This document shows positions 1 through 8,122 of a stretch of 17,657 bases of DNA, piece by piece; position 1 is the first letter of the stretch, and the number at the start of each line of letters is the position of its first letter. The position numbers and the translations under genes are program-made. The DNA comes from Pseudozyma flocculosa PF-1 (Eukaryota > Basidiomycota > Ustilaginomycetes > Ustilaginales > Ustilaginaceae): NCBI RefSeq assembly GCF_000417875.1, contig NW_006920875.1:821784-839440 (forward strand). Direction: 5' to 3'. Under the pieces are notes generated by a model. That model was not told the DNA's origin, made no database searches, and saw only the letters and a program-made list of their open reading frames with translations.

Positions 1-3000
1 GGGGGGCCGAAGAGAAGCCGTCTGCTGGTCGCAGATCCGACGAAAATGTGCCTCCTTGCCATCGACCGCGTCCGACTCGCTAACACTCCGCAATCGCAAG
101 GCCGTGCATGTGGCCGTTCCCCGCACTCGACTCGCACACCCGTCCGTACACTGTACGACGAGCGCGACCATATCGTACCATGCCACAGGGACGGAGGCAG
201 AAGGTATGTGTGACCACGCTAGTGCCGGGCATACAATATGGTATTCAAGATTACGGGTGCCATTATGGCGGGCAAGGAACGGTCCGTTGCTGGTGTGCCC
301 CTGACATTGGAGCTCGCTCGTCTCTGTAATCACCTGTATGACATCAGCGTCTGGCACGCCCACGTACAGGCAAGCAGGTACATCGGAGCATTCTGCTGCC
401 TTTGCTGGTCATGAGGAACGCCGTGGTGTCTGCCTAAGCTTGCCTGCCTCGCCTTGCTTTAGCTTTGCTTTGCACTGCGCGGCATACGAAGGCGAAGTGA
501 GTGCCTGAGGAGTGGGAGCCTCCTTGCAGCTGCTGCGAAGAGGATCAGGGCGCGCGCGACTCAGCTTCGTTGAAGAAAAGAGACCTGGCCTCGCTCTGGG
601 TGCCGGAGCCGACGCACGGCTGTCCAGCAGAGTTGCGAGCTGCGAACAGCGTGAGCAGTGTGAGCACCGCCTGCCTCGGCTTGTTGCTGGTCGCCGTCGC
701 CAGCAGGGGATGCTGCTCGCCTCTCATTTAGGCTCGCCACTACCCGGACTACAGGTACTTACTCTGGTGGCATGAGAGCGGCGTTGCTTGCCGCCATAAC
801 CTGGTGCGGGCGAGCGTGCAGCGTCTGAGCGGTTGCTGCGTGGGCGCGCGTCTACAGGTACCTCGTCTCGATCGAGCCGAGCGGCGCTACGGTATAACCG
901 CCAGCCTACCGACACCATTCGCCTTGGCAGTACAGCACACCGTTCAGCAAAAGCATGCATGTATCGCCGCTGCCAGGTGGTTGGCTCGGGAGCAGTAGCA
1001 AGTCGAGCTAAAGGCAGCCAAGGTGTTGTGCTGTACATACTGTGTGTAACAAATCGAAAGCGATCGAACCAGGCGATGCAAGCGAAAGGATGGTGTCGGC
1101 ACGCCAAGGAGCACAAGCAAGCTATGGTCTCTGGAAGCCCCTCGCCGGTACTGTGTACATACGCTGCAGGCAAAAACGGTCGGCCGCGAAATGTGCCGTT
1201 AAATTGCGAGATATTGGAAGTTGATGGTGGTCGCTCCCGCAACCAAGCTGCCTGGTCTGGGCCTCAGCCTGCCCTTGACCCATAGCCTCGAGCCCGGTCC
1301 TCGGGACGATGTGACTCTGTCGTTGTCATCGTCGTTGCTGCCTGGGCGCGCGTCCATGCCGCTGGAAGTTGTTGCCATCTTCTGCGCGGTCGGACAGTTT
1401 TGGCAGGTCTCACTTCGCAAGAGATAGAGGTCCGGTGTTGGTCGGAGAGCAAGACCCAGACTTGCGGGGTAGATAGCCAAGGCGGGGTAGACTGCTGCTG
1501 CTTGTTTCTCCCAGCATGGTGCGCGCTGAGGCCTATAGGGCCAGGCAGGGTGGGTCGGCCTAGCCTGGCTGTTCAGCTGACCGCGACGTCTGGGCGGCGC
1601 GTCTCTAGATTTGGCGAGACATACATGGTAGCCAGCTTCTGCTTCGTCCAGCATCGTCCATCTCCCAGCCCCACGTCGTCGACCCAGAGGCCAGACCAGG
1701 CCAGGCGGTGCGGCGCGGCGCTCGTGACCTCCGCCCATCTCCTTGCTTGTCGCCTTGATGGCGACATGGTGACCTCTTTCCAGGACGCCATCCGTTCGCA
1801 TGCTACGGGGGACGTTATCGCTGGGCGTCATGGAGCTTGCTGCCAATCTATCGCCAAGTTGAGGTGATGGAGCTGCTGCTTTGCCGCCGTCAGTCTGAAT
1901 TGCTCACGCCCCATTCGGCTGTCTTGTCCTGGTCGAGGGGCAAGTGGTCGCAGCCAGCTTCTTCTACCCTAGCCTGTCGACTCCGCAACCCGGAAGGATC
2001 CCAACCCGAACATGTCTCAGAGTGGTACGGAGCAGAGGCGCGTTCTAGAATCGCAGTCCCGTAGCACGCACGCAAGCAAGCACCCTGTGATAGAACGCTT
2101 AGAGTCGCCTTGCAGGCAGGTAGATGGGAATCTGTCCATACAGCCGTCGGTTGCTCACCTGATGAGCTGGTAGTGCGACGACCGCCAGACCTTGAACGCT
2201 TCTTGACTGAATCACCTTGCTTCTTACGACGGTACTTCCCATGACAGAAATCGAAGGAGATGCCTTGTCTCGGCCATCGCAGTGGCTACGGCACGTCGCA
2301 ACCACTGCCGGACTCAAGAAGCCTCGATCGACTGAGACCGACGGCGTGAGCCAGAGACATCTGCTGATCTGCCTCACATCAGCAGCGATCACACGCCGGT
2401 ACACTACTGACACCGTACTCTGTGTCGTCGTCATTGCCTTGCGCAGAACGGTCGGCCGTGGGATGCTCCTATCAGATGGGTGCGGGGCATCCGACCTGCT
2501 TGTCGGTCGATACAAACATACGTGCACGGCTCGCAAGGCCCGGATCGGGTCGGGTCGGGCTGGGCTCGTAGTGCGGGGTCCAACAGCCACGTTGCGTCGG
2601 AGTAACAGCTCAGGAGGAGGCCTCGAACCCGAAGCTGGACGGCACGGCAACGGTGCTTGGCTCTGTTCATCTCTTTCCCTTTCCCTTCTTTGCCAAGCGG
2701 GCGTGTGCCCTGATATGCACACGGTACCGCCAGATAACGAACCAGTACTCTAGCTGCGGTGTCCTGGCTCGAATCTCGAGTGCGGGGTACGCGCAGAGGG
2801 TTGCCTCGGTGGGTGCAGTCAAAGTCACGGGTGATAGTCGCGAAAGGGTCGAGACCAGGCCCCGCGCTTCCCGTTCGAGCAGGTAGACATTCTCTTAGCT
2901 TTCCTTTGTGGTGCCAGATGCATGGGTCAGCATCGTCCACGAGTGAGCCACGAGTCAGCACCGCGAGCCGCGTCATCCAGGCCCGGCATGGCCTCGCATT

Positions 3001-3102
3001 GCCGCCACGGAACGGCGGGGCGGGGCGGGCGAGCGGAGCCTTGCACGTCCGTCGAAGGCTGCGCAACGAGGCCTGCCCCCTGCCTGAGGACCACGCGAGC
3101 GG

Positions 3103-3114
3103 GTATGTACATAC
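3103..3114. repeat. 12-bp perfect palindrome GTATGTACATAC
   Basis: The sequence equals its own reverse complement and contains the octamer GTACATAC on both strands. The same octamer recurs at 1033-1040, 1155-1162 and 7305-7312, always outside the called genes. It could be a binding site for a dimeric DNA-binding protein; no known factor is assigned. Confidence 0.5.
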
Positions 3115-3132
3115 AGCAAAGCATGGAGGTGA

Positions 3133-3150
3133 GGCAGGCAGGCAGGCAGG
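3133..3150. repeat. CAGG tetranucleotide microsatellite
   Basis: Four and a half GGCA units run in tandem, followed by further CTGGCAG-type imperfect units. CAGG/CCTG low complexity is scattered through both gene-poor regions. It explains the Ala-Cys-Leu-Pro and Gln-Ala-Gly-Arg strings in spurious translations. Confidence 0.8.
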
Positions 3151-3971
3151 CTGGCAGACGGGGAGCGTGGCACATCCATCGGTACCTGAACAAGTCGGGT
3201 GAGTGACCAAGTAGCCAGCTAGGTAGCTGAGAGAGCATGTCGGTCTGTTTGCCAACCGGCCATCGTACCTTTCTTTTCCGCTGCTGGTGGTGCTGCCGCT
3301 GGTGCTGTCGCTGCTGCAGGCTACCCCGCACACAAACAGTCGGGTACCTCGAGCAGGCTGCAGAGCTCGGTCGGCATCAAGGAAAAGTTCCAGGCAAGCA
3401 AGCAAGGCAAGCATGACGGGTGGACGGGACAAGGGTCGAGGCTAGGCCGGTGGGGTGACCTCTGTCTGGGCTTGGCTTTCCCTTTCGAGCATGCTGCAAA
3501 ACGTGGCGGTCAGGCGGAGCTGCAATTCCCTCCACTCCCGCTTTGATCCCTTGTCCGGACCGTCGACCGGGCAGGCTTCCTCCCCAGGTGATAACGTGCG
3601 CCCGTATTGTGCTTCCTTTCGCTGCTGCAACTTGAGCAGTCGTGCCAGTCTGAGCGCTCGCGGGTTGCCTGGATGATGTGGTAAGGCGCGACGGAGGAGC
3701 ACCCCAGCCCGGGCCAGGCCAGGCCGCAGTACGAGGTCGGCACGCGCGCGCGTGTTTGTGGCCAGACCAGTCTCGACCGACGTGCCATCTTACTCACCCT
3801 CTTGCTTTCCCACGACTCCGTCCTCGCCGCGAAGTCGGTGCGAGAGAGAGAACGAGAGCGCGTGCGGGAAATGGGTCCTTGACTCTGACTAAACCCTTGA
3901 ACTGGGACAACGGTGAAATCGATCGGTACTGTACCTGTACGTACGGCACCGGGGTCGGGATGGCAGCCCAC

Positions 3972-3994
3972 AGAGAGAGAGAGAGGGAGAGAGA
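3972..3994. repeat. GA dinucleotide microsatellite with one interruption
   Basis: An almost pure AG run with a single GGG interruption. On the minus strand it is a CT tract. A second purine-rich run lies at 3841-3858. Confidence 0.8.
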
Positions 3995-4149
3995 ATGAGT
4001 GGCGTGAACGTGACCGGCAAGGCCAGGCCAGGCAAAGCAGGAGGCCGCCAGGCAAGCGACCGAACCCCTGGACCCTCGCCATGTTCCCACCTCCCTCCAT
4101 CTCGGATGTACTTATCCCTCTGCATGAATTGAGGGAGAGCGCGGCGCGA

Positions 4150-4163
4150 GCGCGCGCGCGCGC
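4150..4163. repeat. GC dinucleotide run, (GC)7
   Basis: Seven uninterrupted alternating GC units. Alternating purine-pyrimidine GC is the classic sequence prone to left-handed Z-DNA; that property is known for such tracts, not shown here. It lies downstream of the SEC13 3' end. Confidence 0.75.
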
Positions 4164-4795
4164 AAGACGAGACGGTGAACCGATGCCGAACCGTGGCGTG
4201 ACCTGCTGTACGGTCCGTACCCAGGTGGTGGTAGGGGGCTGTGCAGAGAAGATAGAGGAGCAAGAGGTCCGTAAACGGGCTGGGGTCCAGCACGTTGAGG
4301 CTTTCGGGAGTCGGCTCGTCCACGCTGTCCGGGATCATCCAACCCACCCACAGCCGCCCGCCACTCTACACCTCGTGGCTGTATCGGTATCGTAGCTTGC
4401 CAATCTCGATGGCGGCGACTACTGGAGCGGGCGCGGTACTGGTCAGCCTGGCAGGTTCAGCTAGGTCGGTTCGCTGAACGTGCCGTACATTGCGATGCAA
4501 GGATGTGTCATGCCGAGGCAGGGTCGACCTGCTTGCTTGTCGCTCGAGTTCGGAAAGCAGGATTCAACAGACGCGATCGACGACCCGACCGACCATCCCC
4601 CTCGCTGGCATCAACGGATCGGTTCGGCGGCCCAACGATGCCATCGCCGAGATGGTCAAATGCCGCACGAGCAAAGTGCGCGGAGGCGTCAAATGGCATG
4701 GTATTCCACAGAGCTTTTCGTCCTCATCGCCGGAGGGAAAGGTGCGGGCGGCGCGCGAGGATGGGCGGCAAGAATCTAGCGAGGAGCGGCCCAGC

Positions 4796-6447
4796 TCAAG
4801 AGTCCATCCTGTGGCAGCGTCGAATCGAGGAACGAGGATGGTCAGCGGATCCCCGGGTTGCCACCGGCGCAGTCGAGCGAGAAACGCGACATGGCAGCTC
4901 GCCGCAGCTGGACCGGACAGTACTCACTCGCTGACGCACTCCCAGGCGCCCTTGAGATTCTCCTTCCACAGCGTAATCTTCCCATCGCCTCCGCTGACGG
5001 CGAGCACGTTGCCGCTGACGCTCCAGCTCACCCTCCAGACGGTATCGGGGAACTTGTTGCTCGCGCCGCCGGCGCCCGCCGCTCCGGTCGATGCTGCCGT
5101 GCCAGCGACCGCAGCGGCGCCCGCCGACGTCGAGGCCGGGTTGAGCGCCGTCTTGGTCCAGGCTGATGTGGGGCTGTCTTGGGTCCAGATGAGGACGGTG
5201 CGGTCCTGCGATGCCGAGGCGAGGTAGCTCTTGGGAAGGCCGATGTTGGGCGCGAAAGCAACGTCGCGCACCCAGTCGGTGTGGCCTTCCAACGACTCGA
5301 CCTCGACGTACCGGTTGGCCTCATCGTTGAACTGCCAGATCTTGACCGTGTTGTCGCAGCCGGCCGAGGCGAAGCGCTTGATCAGCTTGCCGCCCTCGTC
5401 GCCCGCCTGTCCCTGCGCTGCACCCGGTCCCGCCGCTGACGTCTGTGCCGAGATGAGCGAGCCAGGGTAGGTCGCGGGCGCCCACGAGACGGCGTTGCAG
5501 CCGACGGGGTGGGCCGACACGATGTCGACCGCCCATGTCCCGTCGTCTGGCGGCGTGGCGAATGGAACGAGACAGGGAGTCGGTTGAGATGGGCATTCGA
5601 ATCAGGGACCGGGGTTCTGCAAGCGTACCAGGCAGAGGGCCAGGGCCAGGACGGCGCAGTACTCACTGTTGAAGGTCAGGACCGAGACGTTGCCGTCAGA
5701 AGACGCGCAGGCCAGGACCGAGCCGAGCTCGTGCGGCGCCCAAGCGATCGAGTTGACTGCAGATCAGATCAGTTGCAGACATGGCCGGAATTGGCAGTTC
5801 TCGAGGGTCAGCTGCTGTATGCACGACGAGCTGCCTCCGTCGCCGCCTCCGCTGCGGCCGCCTCACTCACCCGACGCAGTGTGAAGGGCGTGCTCCTTGA
5901 TCTTGGACCACCCTCCGGCGCTGGAGGGCGGGGCGCCATAGGCGCCGCTGCCTCCGTAGGGGTTCGAGTGGGACTGTGCGGCCGAGCCCTGGCCTCCGGC
6001 GCCGTTGCTGTCCTTCCAGATGATGACCTTTCCGTCGTAGGAGCAGCTGGCGAGGATGGGGCCGAATGTGGGGTGGGCCCAGGCGACCTGCCAGACGGGG
6101 CCCTGGTGCCCGACGAGGGTCTCTCCGGTGGTCGAGGGGGTGCCGTTGACGACGTCAAACACCTTGACGGTCCTGTCCGAGGAGCAGGTGGCGAGGCGCT
6201 TGCCGTAGAAGTCGAGCTGGGCGTCGTGGATCATGTCCTCGTGCTGCGTCTCGATGTTCTTAGGCTTCTCTGCCGAGAGCGAAAGGCTGGCCGAGGGTTG
6301 CGTCATGGTGGCGCCAGTTGCCTGCAATCCACCAGGCGCAGAGCGTAGACGGAGACGGATCAGCGTCGACGCTACGCGTACCAGCCACGGCCACAAGACG
6401 CTGGCCAGCGAACCGCCTGGGACCAGGGCTCATCCCGGACTCACCAT
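4796..6447 (-). CDS. SEC13: Sec13, WD40 subunit of COPII coat and nuclear pore Y-complex
   Basis: Sec13 pairs with Sec31 to form the outer COPII cage on ER-derived vesicles. It also pairs with a Nup145C/Nup96-type protein in the nuclear pore, and in yeast and animals it is part of the SEA/GATOR2 complex. Exons, in transcript order: 6447-6445, 6321-5871, 5756-5667, 5546-4928 and 4808-4796, giving 391 residues. Diagnostic sequence includes [20 protein letters not shown] (residues 28-47), then [38 protein letters not shown] (about 152-164), [14 protein letters not shown] and [15 protein letters not shown] near the end. These make the six blades of the open propeller. Gly/Ser/Ala-rich inserts near residues 105-139, 212-234 and 320-355 explain why it is longer than the usual 300-320. 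If the ATG-only first exon is not used, translation starts at 6306 (385 residues). If the last intron is retained, a TGA at 4926-4924 ends the protein after WECVSE. The family call is near certain; both ends are inferred. Confidence 0.96.
4809..4927 (-). other. SEC13: SEC13 terminal intron (119 nt)
   Basis: The donor is GTGAGTA, a CTGAC branch site lies about 36 nt before the acceptor, and the acceptor is CAG. The exon ends in GA and joins a G, so splicing gives WECVSE-MDS and a stop at 4798-4796. The unspliced reading gives WECVSE and a TGA that overlaps the donor. Length and signals match the other introns of the gene, so splicing is favoured. Confidence 0.7.
5547..5666 (-). other. SEC13: SEC13 intron (120 nt)
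   Basis: Donor GTGAGTACT, a CTGAT branch-site candidate, acceptor CCAG. It joins SVLTFN to [14 protein letters not shown], which restores the fourth WD40 blade. This join is required by Sec13 homology. Confidence 0.92.
5757..5870 (-). other. SEC13: SEC13 intron (114 nt)
   Basis: Donor GTGAGTGAG, CTGAC and CTGAT branch candidates, acceptor TGCAG. It joins HTAS to [13 protein letters not shown], which restores the third blade. The 90-nt exon that follows would otherwise be out of frame. Confidence 0.92.
6322..6444 (-). other. SEC13: SEC13 first intron, immediately after the start codon (123 nt)
   Basis: The ATG at 6447-6445 is followed directly by GTGAGT. A CTGAT branch candidate and a TTGCAG acceptor follow. 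The next exon continues in frame as [12 protein letters not shown]. The 150 bases upstream on the minus strand contain no ATG, so 6447 would be the first start codon of the transcript. Length and signals match the other introns. Confidence 0.7.
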
Positions 6448-6600
6448 TTCCGGCAGCACGTCGAAGTTCACAGAGAGGTTCCTGGGTCGCGAGATGGGTC
6501 CGGGAGCCAAGTTTGGCGGAAGAGGAGCTGAGGCGCACGAGTCGAAAGGGAGCCGGACAGCGAGATGTGAGGAAGCCAAAGCAAAATTGCGATGCGGACG
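6448..6600 (-). promoter_or_regulatory. SEC13: SEC13 5' leader and core promoter region
   Basis: Read on the minus strand, this is pyrimidine-rich and free of ATG, ending in GCCGGAA before the ATG. That gives a purine at -3 and a G at +4. No TATA box is evident. The transcription start probably lies in the CT-rich part around 6510-6580, by inference only. Confidence 0.45.
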
Positions 6601-6688
6601 GCAGGGTGAAGGTGCGGGTGGTGTTGGTCGTTTGCGCCGGCAGCGAGCGGCCGGGCTGGGCTCGTTGGCTGGACTTGCCTGCCTGGCT

Positions 6689-6710
6689 GGCCTGGCCTGG
6701 CCTGGCCTGG
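6689..6710. repeat. GGCCT pentanucleotide tandem repeat
   Basis: About four perfect GGCCT units inside a longer CCTGG/GGCTGG-rich tract (6660-6750), upstream of SEC13. Confidence 0.8.
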
Positions 6711-6876
6711 GCAGGGGCCTCGACTTGCCAGGCTGGCCCAACCGCGGCCAGCGCGCCGGTTCCCGAGCCAGCAGGCTGCTGGCACCGCGGCTTGGTGATC
6801 GACTCTTTTTCGCGCGAAAGAATTTCGCCGTGGCCCAGCCGGGCCGCGCCTTGCTTTGTTTCCTCGCCTGCTCGAC

Positions 6877-6903
6877 GGGTGGGTGCAGATATGGGTGGGT
6901 GGG
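6877..6903 (+). repeat. Five GGG tracts, G-quadruplex candidate
   Basis: GGG occurs at 6877, 6881, 6893, 6897 and 6901. All loops are a single T except one 9-nt loop. Single-nucleotide loops favour stable parallel quadruplexes; folding itself is inferred. It lies about 430 bases upstream of the SEC13 start, on the SEC13 non-template strand's complement. Confidence 0.5.
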
Positions 6904-7304
6904 TGCCCTCGCCTGGCTGGGGCAGTGGGGCGCAAACTCTTCCCGAGCCTCCATCGCCATCCATCAATCGATGCGCCACGCTGCTCCGCTTGCTTGCTTG
7001 CTGCTACAGTCCCACCATCCCCACTCACCGACCCCTCCTGCAGCTCGCACCGATCCGTCTCCGAAGCTGGGTATCATGTTTCTCAACATCGACGGCAATA
7101 TGTAATCTCACCGTTCGACCTTCGCCGCGTTTCGCACCTTGTCGGCTCTCGCCCGACGCGGTCTCCGCGACTCTTTCGGGGCGCGGCGCCCGCAGCACGT
7201 CAGCATGACAGCAGCACAGAGGCCTCTGCGCCCGCTCGACGAGGCCCAAGGGAGGCGACAGGCGCAGTCACCAGGCGACGACGTACGCAGGACCAACGTG
7301 GGTG

Positions 7305-7319
7305 GTACATACGTACATA
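7305..7319. repeat. Direct repeat GTACATAC-GTACATA
   Basis: Two adjacent copies of GTACATA at an 8-bp period, about 550 bases upstream of the TATA-like box of the secreted-protein gene. The first copy is one of the four exact GTACATAC sites in the window. Confidence 0.5.
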
Positions 7320-7851
7320 GGACGATGGCATGCGGACCCGCATCCGGTCATACATATATATCTGCGGCGTTCAGTAGCAGCGGCGCGCCAAGTGGGCGGC
7401 TGTCGCGCGGGCGCAGCTTGCACGGCAACGCCCGGGGCGTCGATGGCAAGAATGACCTCTGTTGCGTCGACAGAGCGGGCCACGCACAACCATCACGGCC
7501 GGGCCGGCGCTCGCAAAGGTGGATCTGTAGCCGGCCTCGGACCTCCGTACGTGACCGTGCCTGAGTCTTGAGCTACATATTGGGGTGGCACTCATATTGT
7601 GTACCATGTCGCTGCTCATTTGCGCTAAGGTGGGGTCGGACAGGATGCTGCGTCCGGAATGGCTGCCGGATCTGCTCGGTGGCTCGATCAAGCAGGCTCC
7701 TCGTTTGCGACCCGGACCGTTGGCCCCCTACATCGTCTCGGGCGCCGAGCTCTGTCTCTGCCTAGCTGTGCCAGCAGCGTAGGTGCAGCCCCGTCGCGCA
7801 GGCGCTGCGACCTCTTGCTTTGCCACATCGTGCTCTTCGGGCCTCGTAGGC

Positions 7852-7859
7852 AATAAAAG
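7852..7859 (+). promoter_or_regulatory. TATA-like box of the secreted-protein gene
   Basis: AATAAAAG sits about 20-45 bases upstream of a CT-rich tract (7873-7907) that looks like a transcription initiator region. From there to the leader-intron donor at 8000 the sequence contains no ATG. A TATA-like element followed by a CT tract is common in highly expressed fungal genes; strong expression is inferred. Confidence 0.55.
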
Positions 7860-7999
7860 GGGTGGGTATGTAGCCTCTTCACCTTCTTCCTCGTCCCTCA
7901 ACCCCTTTTGACCATCGAACGACCTCGCCATCCCACCCGCTCGAGCGACAGGTTGCCCCGATTTCCCCCCTTCACGTCCTCTGCTACGTCGATCCCGAG

Positions 8000-8111
8000 G
8001 TGAGTTGTTGCACCTTCGCGTCGCGTCGCGTGAGGGATGCTGGCTGGCCGATCGCTGATGGCTTCCGCACGTCGATGCGTCCAGCCCAAACTCTTTTCTC
8101 ATCTCCATCAG
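8000..8111 (+). other. 5' leader intron of the secreted-protein gene (112 nt)
   Basis: The donor is GAG/GTGAGT, a CTGAT branch candidate lies at 8055-8059, and the acceptor is CATCAG. Removing it leaves a leader with no ATG that ends 11 bases before the start codon. The intron itself holds several ATGs, including one at 8075 in frame with the coding region. Size and signals match the SEC13 introns. Confidence 0.75.
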
Positions 8112-8122
8112 CTTGGTGCAAG

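Larger units (their letters stand above)
1..4795. other. Gene-poor region, no convincing coding sequence
   Basis: No reading frame here combines a good start context, the strong third-position G/C bias of the clear genes in this window, and a recognisable domain. Translations are Arg/Pro/Cys-rich and look random. The stretch holds CAGG low complexity, a GA run, a GC run and several GTACATAC motifs. A frame is open from base 1 to about 213 but resembles nothing and is too short to call. The longest open frame is on the minus strand (2431-3414 from its first ATG). It is treated as a finding, because its third-position G/C use is lower than in the real genes. The part nearest 4795 should contain the SEC13 3' untranslated region; I saw no clear AATAAA-type signal. 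Confidence 0.6.
6448..7850. other. Divergent intergenic region between SEC13 and the secreted-protein gene
   Basis: About 1.4 kb with no supported gene. It carries promoters firing in both directions, a GGCCT repeat, a G-quadruplex candidate and a pair of GTACATA motifs next to an AT run (TACATATATATC, 7351-7362). Open frames of up to about 300 codons on the plus strand (6233-7105 and 6318-7208) overlap the SEC13 start. They have random Arg/Ala/Pro-rich composition and are rejected. Confidence 0.6.

Noticed and set aside
1199..1867. Open frames of 215 (minus) and 155 (plus) codons
   Set aside because: Both start at non-ATG codons or lack start context, have random composition and overlap each other.
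2606..2650. tRNA-like B-box (GTTCGAGGC on the minus strand)
   Set aside because: The T stem does not pair beyond three bases and no acceptor stem, D arm or anticodon arm can be built around it. Other GTTCGA matches in the window also fail.
3199..3319. Plus-strand GTGAGT donor with a CTGCAG acceptor 121 nt later
   Set aside because: The spacing fits, but there is no CTGAY branch site and the flanking frames do not look coding.
6913..7028. GTGAGT donor on the minus strand at 7028 with CAG acceptors near 6913-6917, a possible extra SEC13 leader intron
   Set aside because: No CTGAY branch site and no exon evidence. A handful of chance GTGAGT hexamers is expected in this length.
6233..7208. Plus-strand frames of 290 and 296 codons across the SEC13 start and promoter
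   Set aside because: They overlap SEC13 antisense and continue through GGCCT and GGGT repeats. The translation is Ala/Gly/Arg/Trp-rich with no motif.
8000..8122. Upstream start for the secreted protein within the same open frame
   Set aside because: This stretch has a complete intron structure, and a start here would place hydrophilic residues ahead of the signal peptide. It is kept only as an intron-retention hypothesis.
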